64,000 nt of DNA from Paracoccus methylarcula (GTDB taxonomy: Bacteria > Pseudomonadota > Alphaproteobacteria > Rhodobacterales > Rhodobacteraceae), in the NCBI RefSeq assembly GCF_003007735.2, contig NZ_PXNQ02000006.1:186001-250000 (forward strand). Reading direction: 5' to 3'. Under the pieces are notes generated by a model, which saw nothing but the letters and a program-made list of their open reading frames with translations, ran no database searches and was not told where the DNA came from. Positions within the stretch are counted from its first letter, which is position 1. Each line of letters starts with the position of its first letter. The translations under genes were made by a program, and so were the position numbers. Below are positions 1 through 10,942 of the stretch, piece after piece.

Positions 1-3000
1 CGGGGATTTGATAAATACCGGGTCGCTGCTGGATTTGTCCGGCGAGATCACCGGCAGGCTGACGTATCAGGGCGGAACCATCGATATCGATGAGTCCCTG
101 TCGGCCGGAAGCCTGACGAATAACGACAAGATACTGATCGAGGTTGGGGATACGCTTTCCCTGACCTCGATGGAGGATTCCGAAAACAATGACAGGATTA
201 CCGTTTCGGGCGCGCTTTCAGCGGACGGGGATATCAACAACAACACCGGTGCGGTCCTGATCCTGTCGGATGGAACGATTGACGGCGATGTGGTGAATGC
301 GGGCAGGATACGCGGATCGGGAACAATTACCGGTGCCGTGACGATCACCGCGGGCGATCCGCAAGCCGATCCGGCGGTGCCGCGGGGTCAATTGATCGTC
401 GGGGAAGCGGATACGATGACGATCGCGGGCGACATCAAGAATTCGGGCTTGATTGTTGTTTCAGGCGCGCTTTCGACAGAGAGGAACCTCGATAACGAGG
501 ATGGCGGAGTGGTGCGGCTGAATGGCGGTACGATCACCGGAGCTGTCAGGAACAATGACGGCGGGCTGGTCGATATCCGGTCGAGTTCAACCATCTCCGG
601 CAGCCTGACCAATAACGGCACGATCAAGTTGAGCGGTGTGGGAGTCGGTGCGACGCTGGATATCGACGGCAATTTCACCAACGCATCGGATATCAATGTC
701 GGCGATGAAAGTAGTTTCCTGACCATCATCGCAGATGAGATCGCTTTGAACAAAGGCTCCACTATCGATGTGGATCGGGTCGAGCTGATCGGAACGGTGT
801 TGAACAGCGTCAATCTGAATTACAGTGAAGACGGAGCGATATCTGGTGATCTGATCAATAACGCCGCCGGTCAGATAACGATTTCCGCCGATGTCGATGG
901 GCAAGGCAGCGACATCGACAACCGGGGTTCCCTGCTGGTGACAAGTGATGCGGATTCGGATGGCAACCTGCATGATGTCGGAGCGCTTACCAATTCCGGC
1001 GGGTTGATCATCGAAGCGGGCAGGTCCGTCTCGGCCGACAAGATCATGAATGAGGGAACCGGGCAGATGCAGGTTGCCGGGAGACTGATCTCGGCGGAAA
1101 ATCCCGTTGTGAACGAAGGCGATCTGGACGTCTCCGGGGCGATCGATGGGAACCTGAAAAACTCAGGCGGGACGACGACGCTGTCCGACGGAACGATCAA
1201 TGGCGATGTGAGGAATTCGGCGAAACTGACCGGAACCGCAACGATCAACGGCGCTCTCAGCAATACACCGGAGGGAAAGGCCACCCTTGGCGGCACCATC
1301 GGTGAGGTGAAGAATGCCGGCCTGCTGACCACCGGCGGCGATTTGTCGGTCACGGGCCTGAAGAATACCGGCCGCGTAGAGGTGAACGGGGAAGACACTC
1401 TGCAATCGGACAGCATGGTGAATAACCAGGGCACATTGTGGATTGCCGGAACCCTTGAGGCGGGGCTGAACAACAAGGCTGACGCGACAACGGATCTGTC
1501 CGGGGGCAAAATCGTTGGCAGCATGACGAATTCGGGCGCACTGAACGGATCGGGCGTGATCACCGGGAAATTGACGCATTCCCAGTCCGGAACGCTCAAT
1601 ATCGATGGGAAACTCTCGGTAGACAGCCTTCTGAATGACGGGAAGTTCCTGGTCGGATCCGATGATACCCTGAGCGCCACCAACGGGGTGGATAACAATG
1701 GACGGATCACCGTCGCGGGCGCGTTGGCCGGGGATGTGGATAATTCGGGCTATTTTGGACAGTCCGGACTGCTCGATGGCTCGCTCGTGACGACCGGCGA
1801 GGCGGTTGTCGGCGGAACGGTCACGGGCGACCTGGACTACCTGGACGGGACGCTTGCGCTGTCGGACGGGGTCAATATCGGCGGGACATTGTCTCTTGGG
1901 CAGAATTACATCCTGGACAATGCGGTGAACGCCAAGCGCACCCATGTCTTGCAGGACGTGCAGCTTCGGCTTGGCGGCAGGCTGACCGGTAACCTGGTGA
2001 ATGATGGTATCGTGGTTGCGGGAAATGGCGCCGAAGTCGGAGGAGTGCTGCACAATAACGAAATCGTAAGCCTGCAGGGCGCAGACCGGACGGGGGATGT
2101 TCTCACGACAGGCGGATTGTCGGGGAACGGGATATATGCGCTGGATGTCAACCTGAGCGATTTCACCGCGGATCGCATCGATGTCAGGGGGGGCGCCGCC
2201 ACCGGCCACTACGAGTTGCAATTGAACTATATCGGTGAAGCGGGTGCGACGCGGATCGGCGAGAGAGTGGCGCTTCTGAATGTCGAGGACGGTCTGGGTG
2301 CGCAGAACAATTTCACCTATAGCTATAATCCCACGGACACCGCTTCCGAGAAGCTGGTCTATTCGGTCGAACAGGACGGTGCGCATGGCGACGTGTATTT
2401 GATCAACAGTATCAACCCGGCGATCGGGGCCGTGTTCGGCAATGTGAAACTGACGCAATCCCTGATCGGTTCGGTGGTCAACCGGCCGACGAGCCCGTTC
2501 GTGACCGGGCTGGCCTTCGAGGATCCGGAAAAGCCTTGCGGTGTCGGTAGCTGGGGGCGCGGGACCGGTGGTTACGCAAAGGCGACCGGGGCGACCGACA
2601 ATGGTGTCAGCAAGATCGACAGCACGGTCGATGCGACATATTACGGAATGCAGGTCGGAACGGATTTCGCATGTTTCGATAATCGTTACGCCGGATGGAA
2701 CATGTCCTTCGGCGGTTTCCTGGGGGTGAACCAGGGCGATACGACGCAGCCGGTCTATGCCGTGGATGGTCGCGATTCCCGGAATGTCACCCGGCAGTTG
2801 AGAAGCAGGAATGAGGTCGATTTCGACCAGCTCTATGCGGGTATCTACGCGACGGCAACCAAGGGGCGGATGCAGGCCGATCTGCAATATCGCTATGAAC
2901 GGACGGATTTCACGATCGAGAACAAGCCGGTGACCGGTGCGGGACTGGGGCTGGACAAGGCTGATTTCGCCAGCACCGGCGGCACGCTGAGCGGTTCGTT

Positions 3001-3477
3001 CAGCTACCTCTTTTCCGTGGGGGATGACGGTTGGACGGTCGTGCCGAATGTGGCTTTGCCTATTCGCGCCTGTCGACGGATTCGATCGAATTCTCGGAAG
3101 GCTTCCAACTCGATTTCGAGGACAACGAATCCAAGATCGGTTTCGCCGGGGCAACGATTGCGAAAACTTTTGTCCGACCTGAATCGAACTCGGCCATCTA
3201 TGCCTTTGCGACCGGCACGGTTTACAAGGACTTCGCCGATCCGGGCATATCGTATTTCTCTCGACCGGATGACGAGAGTTTCGAGCCGCAGCGATTGACG
3301 ACGGATCACCTGGGAACATATGGCGAAGTCAGCCTTGGCGCGAATTACGTCAAGGTGTTGCAGCCCGGCCCTGGCTTGCGCCCCCGGCAGTTCAGCGCCA
3401 GCGCCCGGCTGGATGCGCGTACGGGGGACGGGTTGGAAAGCGTGGGCCTGACCGGTCAACTGCGTTTGCAATTCTGA
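1..3477 (+). pseudogene. Autotransporter, passenger plus beta-barrel, 5'-truncated by window and frameshifted
   Basis: The reading frame is open from base 2, so the start lies upstream of the window. About 800 visible residues are a beta-helix type passenger built of Asn/Gly/Asp-rich repeats of the kind VSGALxxDxxN followed by LSDGTIxGDVxN. From about base 2550 the protein changes to an autotransporter barrel (alternating aromatic and polar residues, Tyr-rich strands). The upstream frame leaves the barrel at about 3052 and runs on as Arg/Ser-rich nonsense to 3298, while the adjacent frame carries the rest of the barrel (FAYSRLSTDSIEFSEGFQL) and ends at 3477 in LRLQF, a normal terminal Phe for an outer-membrane barrel. 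Adding one G in the GG at 3052-3053 restores one frame. It is probably a type V secreted surface protein (adhesin-like); the substrate is unknown. The type is given as pseudogene because the frame is broken as written. Confidence 0.85.
190..1800 (+). repeat. Degenerate ~50-residue repeats in autotransporter passenger
   Basis: At least five diverged copies are visible at the protein level. They begin near 205 (VSGALSADGD), 454 (VSGALSTERN), 1132 (VSGAIDGNLKN), 1444 (IAGTLEAGLNN) and 1711 (VAGALAGDVDN). Each is followed by a segment like LSDGTIxGDVxNxGxLxGxxTITG. The pattern fits coils of a right-handed beta-helix. The copies are too diverged to be recent duplications. Confidence 0.6.
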
Positions 3478-3593
3478 TTGGCATCAGCGGTCCATTTGCT
3501 TAGTCTTGCCGCATTAACAGAGTGATGTCCGGTTGGCGGAAAGTCCTTCGGGTATCTCGTCGCATTCGATAAGAGATTGGGGGCCAAACCCGC

Positions 3594-4928
3594 ATGTCCT
3601 GGTTCAGCAAGGTCGCCTGGAAAGAGGGGCTGTTCATGCAGCCCCAGCATCTGCAGCAGGCGGACCGCTATCACGAGCACCTGATCCACGCGCGCACCCG
3701 GCTTATCACGCCCTATCCATGGGGGGTGGGTGAGCTGGTCGTTGATCGGGATCAGGCGCAGCAAGGCATGATTTCGCTTCGTGCGGTATCGGGCATCATG
3801 CCTGACGGCACACCATTCGATGCGCCCGACACGGCCCCGTTGCCGGTTGCCGTTCCCGTGCCCGAGGATGCGGCGGGGCAGTTCGTCTGGCTGACCCTGC
3901 CCGACAGTTCGCCGAACATGCGTGATACTGCCCCCTATGATGACGAGGGGGCCACGACCCGTTGGGGCATCGTGACCGAGACGGTCAGCGATTCGGCCTC
4001 GTCCATGCGGACCGAGCAGGTGCTGGAACTGGCCGTCCCGCGGCTGGAGCTTGCCATCCGCAAGACCCCGCGTCCCGGTTACCAGAACCTGCGCCTGGCC
4101 CGGATCACCGAGGTGCGCGACGGCGTCGTGACGCTGGACGAGACCTTTCCGCCGCCTTCCCTGGTGATCGGTGCGCATCCGCAGATCCTGGGCTATCTCA
4201 CCCGTGTGATCGGCTGGATCGAGGCTCGGCTGGAAAGCCTGGCGCGCTATGCCACCGATCCTTCGGCAGGCGGCGGTCTGCAGGCCAGCGATTACCTCAT
4301 GCTGATGGCGCTGAACCGTCAGATCGGCGTGTTGCGGCATATGTCGCGGACCTTCTCGGTCCATCCCGAGGCACTCTATCGCGAGCTGGTTGCACTGGCC
4401 GGAGAATTGGCGACATTCGACAGTGGCAACCGCCATGCGCCGGATTACCCACCCTATGATCACGACGACCCGAAAGAGGCGTTCTCGCAGATCGTCGCGG
4501 ATATCCAGCGGCTGCTGTCGCGCGATGTGGGCCGTGCGATCCGTTTGCCGCTGCGCGAAGTGCGGCAGAATTCCTACCTGGCCGAGGTGCGCGACCGCAA
4601 CCTGTTCCGCGAGGCGAGCTTCGTGATCGAGGTCGAGAGCGCCAAGCCCCTGACCGAGGTGCAACGCCAGTTCCCCGAGCTTTGCAAGGTCGGACCCAAC
4701 ACCCGGATGTCCGAGATCGTGAACAACAACCTGCCGGGTATCGGCTTGCAGCATCTGCCCAACCCGCCCCGGCAGATCCGGGTGTTGTCCTCGAATGTTT
4801 ATTTCCGGCTCGAAAAGAACTCGCCCCTGTGGCGCGAATTTTCGACGGCGCCCGCGATCGGGATGCATTTCGCCGGTGATTGGCCGCATCTCAAGCTGGA
4901 ACTGTGGGCCGTGCCCGAGAGGTCGTGA
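3594..4928 (+). CDS. tssK: Type VI secretion system baseplate subunit TssK
   Basis: A 444-residue protein beginning MSWFSKVAWKEGLFMQPQHLQQADRY, the characteristic TssK opening (the family's QPQHLQQ motif). TssK is the baseplate adaptor that connects the TssEFG wedge to the membrane complex. Length matches the family. The stop codon overlaps the tssL start (TGATG), so translation of the two is probably coupled. The 116 bases upstream hold no recognisable strong promoter. It is the first gene of a six-gene T6SS block on the plus strand. Confidence 0.95.
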   Translation: MSWFSKVAWKEGLFMQPQHLQQADRYHEHLIHARTRLITPYPWGVGELVVDRDQAQQGMISLRAVSGIMPDGTPFDAPDTAPLPVAVPVPEDAAGQFVWLTLPDSSPNMRDTAPYDDEGATTRWGIVTETVSDSASSMRTEQVLELAVPRLELAIRKTPRPGYQNLRLARITEVRDGVVTLDETFPPPSLVIGAHPQILGYLTRVIGWIEARLESLARYATDPSAGGGLQASDYLMLMALNRQIGVLRHMSRTFSVHPEALYRELVALAGELATFDSGNRHAPDYPPYDHDDPKEAFSQIVADIQRLLSRDVGRAIRLPLREVRQNSYLAEVRDRNLFREASFVIEVESAKPLTEVQRQFPELCKVGPNTRMSEIVNNNLPGIGLQHLPNPPRQIRVLSSNVYFRLEKNSPLWREFSTAPAIGMHFAGDWPHLKLELWAVPERS

Positions 4929-6627
4929 TGGCTGGCGATGACGATGATGACAAGACGGTATTCGGCGGGCCCGTGCCCGGCGGCACGCCATTCGGTCAAC
5001 GTCCCGCCTCTTCTCCTCCGGGGGAGCGGCAGCCGCCGGCCAGCGATGCCTGGGGGCGTCCCGCGCAGCAGCCACTGGGCGGGCAGGGGGCCTCGCCCTT
5101 CGGTCAGCCGCAACGTGGGTCGGCCTCGCCTTTCGGTGAAAGTGCGCCGAATGCCTCGCCCTTCGGAGGCTCGGCCCAAAGTGGGCAGACCTGGCTGGGC
5201 CGTCCGGCACCCGCTCCGGCACCAAGCGCCGATCCCTCGCAGATCGGCCGGGCGGCGGGATCGGATTCGCGGGGGTTCTTTCCGGACATAGCTCATTCCA
5301 ACCAGCAGCAGCCTGCCCGTCAGGCGCCGCGAATTGCCCTGCAGGAAGCCCTGAATGTCCGCGATCTGGGCGCGGCATCATCCGCCAATCCCTTGCTGGC
5401 TTCCGCGGCCAGCCTGCTGATCCTTTTGGGCCGTCTGCGCACCGGGCTGGTCGAATTGCAGGTCGCTCCGCTGATGGAGCATGTGACGCGCGAGATCGAC
5501 CGTTTCGAGCGGAATGCGCTGGCCAATGGCGTCAGCCGCATGAGGCTCTGGTGGCGAAGTATGCGCTGTCGGGCACGGCGGACGATATCGTGCAGAACCT
5601 GCCGGGCAGTGCCCGCGGCGACTGGCAGCAATATTCGATGGTCGCGCGGTTCTTTCACAAGCGCGATTCGGGCGTCGGTTTCTTTCAAGAGGCCGAGAAA
5701 GCCATGCAGGCCCCCGCGCAACAATATAATCTTCTGGAATTGATGCTGGTCTGCCTTTCGCTCGGCTTCGAGGGGCAATTCCGCACCGCGCCCAATGGCG
5801 CGGCCGAGCTGGCCCGTATCCGCAGCGCCATCTATGAGAGCCTGCGCCGGGTTCATCCGCGCCCGGACGAGGATATCTCGGTCATGTGGGGGCCGGTGAT
5901 GCAGGGCCGCGGCCGCCGCTTTGGCGCGATTCCGATCCCGGCGGTGATGGGCATTTCGGCGGCGGCGGCGGTCGCCATTTTCGCGGTCTTCGTCACGCTG
6001 ATCAACCGCGACGGTGCCGAAGCGGCCGAGGCGATGCGCAAGTTGCATCACGGCGTGCCGATCATCCAGGTCGACCGCACCGCCGCCGCAACCGCCTATG
6101 TGGCTGAAATTCCACAGCTCGATCGTATCCGCTCGGCCTTTTCGGACGAGATTTCCGACGGTCTGGTCAAGGTCGAGGCCAAGGGAGATTACATCGCCAT
6201 CCGGGTCGGCAACCTGCAATTGTTCGATACCGGCGCGGTCGAGGTGAAGCCGGGCTTCGCGGACCTGGCTGGTCGTATCGCCGAGGTACTTAACGGCGAA
6301 AACGGCCCGATCCTGATCGAGGGGCATACCGATAACGTGCCGATGTCGGGGCGTGGCAGGTTCAAGGACAATTACCAGCTTTCCACCGCGCGTGCCGAGG
6401 GGGTGGCGGGGGTGCTGGCCCCGTTGCTGTCCGATCCGGACCGGGTGGCGGTCGAGGGGCGCGGCGAGGATGAAGCGGTCGCCGACAACGCGACGCCCGA
6501 GGGCCGGTCCGAGAACCGCCGGGTCGAGATCATGCTGGCGCGCGAGGGCACTTATGACAGCGCGCCCTCCGATGGCGAAGTGGAAGCCGCGCCGGAAGAA
6601 CCCGCCGAGACGGAGGCACAGAATTGA
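4928..6627 (+). pseudogene. tssL: T6SS membrane-complex protein TssL with OmpA-like domain, frameshifted
   Basis: ATG at 4928 overlaps the tssK stop. Residues 1-130 are a Pro/Gly/Ser/Gln-rich cytoplasmic extension (MAGDDDDDKTVFGG...), followed by the DotU/TssL domain (NPLLASAASLLILLGRLR), one transmembrane segment near 5935-6005 (AIPIPAVMGISAAAAVAIFA) and an OmpA-type peptidoglycan-binding domain (IEGHTDNVPM, NYQLSTARAEGV, RSENRRVEI). This is an evolved TssL that can anchor to the cell wall itself. The frame breaks at about 5535: as written GVSRMRLWW, while one extra C gives GVSPHEALVAKYALSG and an open frame to 6627 (566 residues restored). In the given sequence it would be truncated before the membrane anchor, which would disable the secretion system if real. 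Confidence 0.9.
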
Positions 6628-9600
6628 GACTGCTGGGGCTGAACATCCGCTTTCCGCGCTGGCGTAAACATGCGTGGTGGCGCTGGACGGTAACGATCCT
6701 TGGCATCATCGCCCTGTGCGTCGCCGTCTGGATCGGCGGTCCGATGACGGGATGGGGGCCGCTGACGACCCTGTGGCTGCGGCTGACGATCATCGGCACG
6801 GTCCTGTTCGTCTTCTTCCTGATCCTGTTCATCCGCTGGCGCCGCCGGGTCCGTGCCGCCCGCGAGATCGAGGAGGCGCTGGTTCCCCCCGAGCCCGAGG
6901 GCGACGGCAAGATCCTTGCAGAAAAGATGCAGGAAGCGCTGGCGGTCCTGAAGAAATCCGGCGGCGCGTCCTCGCTTTACGATCTGCCCTGGTATGTCAT
7001 CATCGGCCCCCCCGGCGCGGGCAAGACGACGGCGCTGACCAATTCCGGGCTGGATTTCCCGCTGGCCCATGATCAGGCGGTGTCGGGTTTTGGCGGCACG
7101 CGGAACATGGATTTCTGGTTCGCCGAAGAGGCGGTGCTGATCGACACGGCGGGGCGCTATACCACGCAGGACAGCGATTCCGTGGCGGACAAGGCAAGCT
7201 GGGACTCGTTTCTCGATCTGCTGAAACGCACTCGTCCGAACCGCCCGATCAATGGTGTGATCCTGTCCTTCTCGGTCGAGGACATGATGCGCGAGGATGC
7301 GTCCTCGCTGACCCATCATGCCGAGATCGTCCGTGCCCGCCTGGCGGAACTGCATGAACAGCTCAAGATCGATTTCCCGGTCTATGTCATGTTCACCAAG
7401 GCGGACCTGATCGCGGGTTTCCGCGAATATTTCTCCAGTTTCAGCCTGAACCGCCGCAAGCTGGTCTGGGGTGTGACCTTCCAGAACAAGGACCGCAAGG
7501 CAATCACCCACGAGGCCGTGCCCGCCGAGTTCGACCGGCTGGTGTCGCGGCTGTCGGATGAGATCATCGACCGGCTGTCCGAGGAACCAGACGGCGTGGC
7601 GCGTATCGCGATCTTTGGTCTGCCCGGCCAGATGGCGCTCTTGCGCGACAATGTCTCGGGCTTCCTGCGCAAGGTCTTCGAGCCCACGCGCTACAAGACC
7701 AATGCCATCCTGCGGGGTTTCTATTTCACCTCGGGCACGCAGGAAGGCACCCCGGTCGACCAGGTGCTGGGCGCGATCCAGCCCCATGACGCGCCGATGG
7801 GCTTTCAGGCGGCCTTCATGTCCGGGCGGGGCAAGAGCTTCTTCATCCACGACCTTCTGCGCCGGGTGATCTTCCCGGAACAGGGCTGGGTGTCGCATGA
7901 TCTCAAGGCGGTGCGCCGCGCATTCGCGATCCGCACCGCCGCCTTGTCGGCGATTGCGGTGATCACCTTGGGCGCCGTGGCCGCGTTGGGTTACAGTTAC
8001 TGGAAAAACCTGCAGCTTGTCCGCACCGCCGAGGCCGAAACCAGGGCCTATGCCATGGCCGCGCAAGAGGAGTTGTCGCGTGACGTGATCGACGATACCG
8101 ATCTGCGCCCCGTCGTGCCGCTGCTGAACGACCTGTCATCCATGCCCGCCGGTTATGGCGACAGCCAGGAACCCGGTTTCTGGGAGGGGCTTGGCCTCGG
8201 TCAGCGCGACCGCCTGAACCGTGTCGCGACCGAAAGCTATGCCCAGGCATTGGAACGGATGCTGCGCCCGCGGCTGATCCTCGACCTCGAAACCCGGATG
8301 CCGCAGATCATCGCTTCGGGCGAGATGACCGAAATCTACCGCGCGCTAAAAGTCTACCTGCTGCTGGGCAAGCAGGGGGAGACGACAGACGATGCCGCGA
8401 TCCTGTCATGGTTCGACCAGTCCTGGCGGCAGGAATATCCGGGCCGCACGGGGCTGGAACTGATCGATCAGCTGAAAACGCATCTGACGGCGATGCTTTC
8501 CCTGGATGACAGCCGCACCCTGCTGGTCGATCTGGATCAGGCCACGGTAGAGCGTGCCCGCGCCGCCATTGCGCAATTGCCGCTGGACGAACAGGCCTAT
8601 GCGCTCATCAAGGACGGCGCGATCGCGGCCGGCCTGAAAGAATGGAGCCTTCTGGACGCTGCGGGCGGAAACGCGGCCGCGCAGGTCTTTACCACCCGCG
8701 ACGGACAGGATCTGGCGGCGCTGACCATTCCGGGACTTTATACCTATGAGGGGTTCTGGTCCTATTTCTACGATCAGCTTGCCGTTGTCGGAGAGGATTT
8801 GCGCCGGGATCAGTGGGTTCTGGGCGACCTGGGCAATTCCGCCGAGATCGAGAACCGCTTAGCGCGGCTCGACCGCGATCTGCTGGAGCGCTACCGGGCC
8901 GAGTTCATCGCGGCGTGGAACGGTGTCCTGGACAATCTGACGCTGAATTCCATGGTGGCGGACAAGCCAAGCTATGCCGCGCTTGGCACAGCGGCATCGG
9001 CCCAGGCCTCCCCGATCCTGCAACTGGTCAAATCCATCGCGACCGAAACCGGCCTCAGCCGGGAATATGAACAGCTCGAAGGTGCCGATCTCGATGCCCT
9101 GTCCGGCGAAGAAGAAGGCGGCAATGCCGAAGGCGAGGGGGTTACCGGGGCTATTGGCGCGCAATTGGGTGCGCGTGTCCGGTCGCGCTCCAGCGGTGTG
9201 CAACGCATCTTGCTGGATGCGGCTGCCCAGCAGGGTGGCAAGGTCCAGAACCAGGCCGGGGGCGGGGGCGGCGGTTCGGGCGGAAGCAACAGCGTGACCG
9301 CACCGATCGAGGCGATCTCTAAGGCCTTCGAGAATTGGCAATTGCTTGTCGAAGGCGAAACGGGCCAGCGGCCTATCGATACGCTCCTGGGCAATATGGG
9401 CGCGATCTGGGAAAATCTGCGGAATGCCGAGCATAATCCCGACCAGGCGGCCGCGGCCCTGCCCACATTGCTGAACACGCTGACGCAGTATAATTCCCAG
9501 CTTCCCGAGCCATTGGCGCGGATGGTCGACCGCGCCGAAGGCGATTTCCGGTCAGGCGCGTCGGATGCCAGTATCGAGACGATGAATCGCGAGTTGACGG

Positions 9601-10268
9601 ACCGGGTGACGTTCTTCTGCCGCGACGTGATCGCCTCGTCCTATCCATTCGCGGATTCATCGCGCAGCCTGTCCATCGCCAATTTCTCCCGCTTTTTCGG
9701 GCCGGGAGGGGAGATGGACAAATATTACACCGAGTTCCTCGAACCCTATGTCGAACGGGGCGACAACGGGCTGAAATGGCGTGAGGACAAGGAGATCACC
9801 AGCCGCCTCTCCTCAAACGCGCTCAAGCAGTTCGAGCGGGCCGAGCGGATTCGCCGAGCCTTTTTCGCCGGCGGCGGCACCGAGCCTTCGGTCGAGATCA
9901 CGGTGGCGCAGGTCGATGCCCATCCGACCGTCGAAAGCGCGGCATTGGCGATCAATGACACGGTCGTGCAGACGGCAACCGGGTCCCTGCCGCGGACGGT
10001 GGTCTGGCCGGGATCGGGGAAATCGACCGTTCTGCAATTGTCACCTCCGCTGTCGCGCAATTCGGTGATGCGGTTCGAGGGCAGTTCCTGGACATTCATC
10101 GGATTCCTGAATGCCGCCAGCTACAAGGAGCAGCGCGGCGATACCCTGCGCGCGACCTTCATGCTGGACGGGCGCAACATCACCTATGACTTTACCATCA
10201 ATGCGCTGGCCAATCCGTTCACCATGCCCGAACTTCGTGAGTTTGAATGTCCGCAGAGCATCGACTGA
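6624..10268 (+). CDS. tssM: T6SS membrane-complex ATPase-like protein TssM (IcmF)
   Basis: A 1214-residue protein. The likely start is TTG at 6624, overlapping the tssL stop (TTGA). Two transmembrane helices lie in the first 75 residues (WTVTILGIIALCVAVWIGG; TIIGTVLFVFFLILFI). A Walker A motif GPPGAGKT sits at residues 128-135, and a third membrane helix near 435-455 (AALSAIAVITLGAVAALGY) leads to the large periplasmic domain. TssM spans the inner membrane and forms the core channel with TssL and TssJ. An acidic then Gly-rich low-complexity stretch is present near residues 830-890 in the periplasmic part. The C-terminus overlaps tagF by 22 bases. Confidence 0.95.
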   Translation: MRLLGLNIRFPRWRKHAWWRWTVTILGIIALCVAVWIGGPMTGWGPLTTLWLRLTIIGTVLFVFFLILFIRWRRRVRAAREIEEALVPPEPEGDGKILAEKMQEALAVLKKSGGASSLYDLPWYVIIGPPGAGKTTALTNSGLDFPLAHDQAVSGFGGTRNMDFWFAEEAVLIDTAGRYTTQDSDSVADKASWDSFLDLLKRTRPNRPINGVILSFSVEDMMREDASSLTHHAEIVRARLAELHEQLKIDFPVYVMFTKADLIAGFREYFSSFSLNRRKLVWGVTFQNKDRKAITHEAVPAEFDRLVSRLSDEIIDRLSEEPDGVARIAIFGLPGQMALLRDNVSGFLRKVFEPTRYKTNAILRGFYFTSGTQEGTPVDQVLGAIQPHDAPMGFQAAFMSGRGKSFFIHDLLRRVIFPEQGWVSHDLKAVRRAFAIRTAALSAIAVITLGAVAALGYSYWKNLQLVRTAEAETRAYAMAAQEELSRDVIDDTDLRPVVPLLNDLSSMPAGYGDSQEPGFWEGLGLGQRDRLNRVATESYAQALERMLRPRLILDLETRMPQIIASGEMTEIYRALKVYLLLGKQGETTDDAAILSWFDQSWRQEYPGRTGLELIDQLKTHLTAMLSLDDSRTLLVDLDQATVERARAAIAQLPLDEQAYALIKDGAIAAGLKEWSLLDAAGGNAAAQVFTTRDGQDLAALTIPGLYTYEGFWSYFYDQLAVVGEDLRRDQWVLGDLGNSAEIENRLARLDRDLLERYRAEFIAAWNGVLDNLTLNSMVADKPSYAALGTAASAQASPILQLVKSIATETGLSREYEQLEGADLDALSGEEEGGNAEGEGVTGAIGAQLGARVRSRSSGVQRILLDAAAQQGGKVQNQAGGGGGGSGGSNSVTAPIEAISKAFENWQLLVEGETGQRPIDTLLGNMGAIWENLRNAEHNPDQAAAALPTLLNTLTQYNSQLPEPLARMVDRAEGDFRSGASDASIETMNRELTDRVTFFCRDVIASSYPFADSSRSLSIANFSRFFGPGGEMDKYYTEFLEPYVERGDNGLKWREDKEITSRLSSNALKQFERAERIRRAFFAGGGTEPSVEITVAQVDAHPTVESAALAINDTVVQTATGSLPRTVVWPGSGKSTVLQLSPPLSRNSVMRFEGSSWTFIGFLNAASYKEQRGDTLRATFMLDGRNITYDFTINALANPFTMPELREFECPQSID

Positions 10269-10942
10269 GCCCCGCAGGTCTCTATGGCAAGCATCCCGGT
10301 TTCGGCGATTTCATCGCTGCGGGACTGCCTGATGATTCGCTGAAGCCGCTTGGCGACTGGATGCAATCGGCTCTTGGCGAATGGCGGTCATGGGCGGGCG
10401 AGGCTTGGCAGGGCCTGTTCGACCGGTCACCGTGCCTGGGGTTCTGGATAGGTCCGGCGCTGCTCGCGGGCCAGGCATTGCGCGGAGTTTGGATGCCGTC
10501 GCGTGACAGGACGGGGCGGCGGTTCCCTCTGCTCGTCGCGCAATCGGGCGGCGTGGCCCCGATCATGGAACCGGCGCGGGATTTCTATGATGCGGCTGCG
10601 GTTGCGCTTGCCTCCTTGCATGATTGCGAGGCATTCGAACCCCGCAGCATGGTTGAAAGGCTGCAATCCGAATTGCCCGCTGCCACCTCCGAAAGCCCCG
10701 CCTGGCCGACATTCTGGGCGCTCAACCCGCAATTGGACCCGGCATCGCTACTGGGAAATTTGCGGGATGCCGATCATGCGCATGCGAGCGCCGCACGAAG
10801 CTATTGGTGGTTCGCGGGGGAAGCCGAGCGTCCTTCGGGAGTTCTGGCCTGTCAGGGCTGGCCCGGATTGGCGGAACTGGGCTGGTTGATCGCGGGCGGT
10901 CAGCAAACCGGGGAAGCGAATGCAGGGGAGGATGTGGCATGA
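10247..10942 (+). CDS. tagF: T6SS-associated protein TagF
   Basis: A 231-residue protein with the TagF signature near the N-terminus (GLYGKHPGFGDFIAAGL) and the conserved RTGRRFPLLVAQSGG segment. TagF represses T6SS activity post-translationally, independently or through Fha, in the threonine phosphorylation pathway. Its start lies inside the end of tssM and its stop overlaps the pppA start (ATGA), so it sits in a tightly packed operon. Placement next to pppA and ppkA supports the call. Confidence 0.9.
   Translation: MSAEHRLSPAGLYGKHPGFGDFIAAGLPDDSLKPLGDWMQSALGEWRSWAGEAWQGLFDRSPCLGFWIGPALLAGQALRGVWMPSRDRTGRRFPLLVAQSGGVAPIMEPARDFYDAAAVALASLHDCEAFEPRSMVERLQSELPAATSESPAWPTFWALNPQLDPASLLGNLRDADHAHASAARSYWWFAGEAERPSGVLACQGWPGLAELGWLIAGGQQTGEANAGEDVA

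Noticed and set aside
1163..3319. Long antisense open frame over the autotransporter
   Set aside because: It is rich in Arg/Pro/His with no domain and lies opposite the conserved repeat and barrel sequence. High-GC genomes give many such shadows.
3456..5381. 641-codon antisense frame over tssK
   Set aside because: The opposite strand has clear TssK and TssL motifs; this frame has none.
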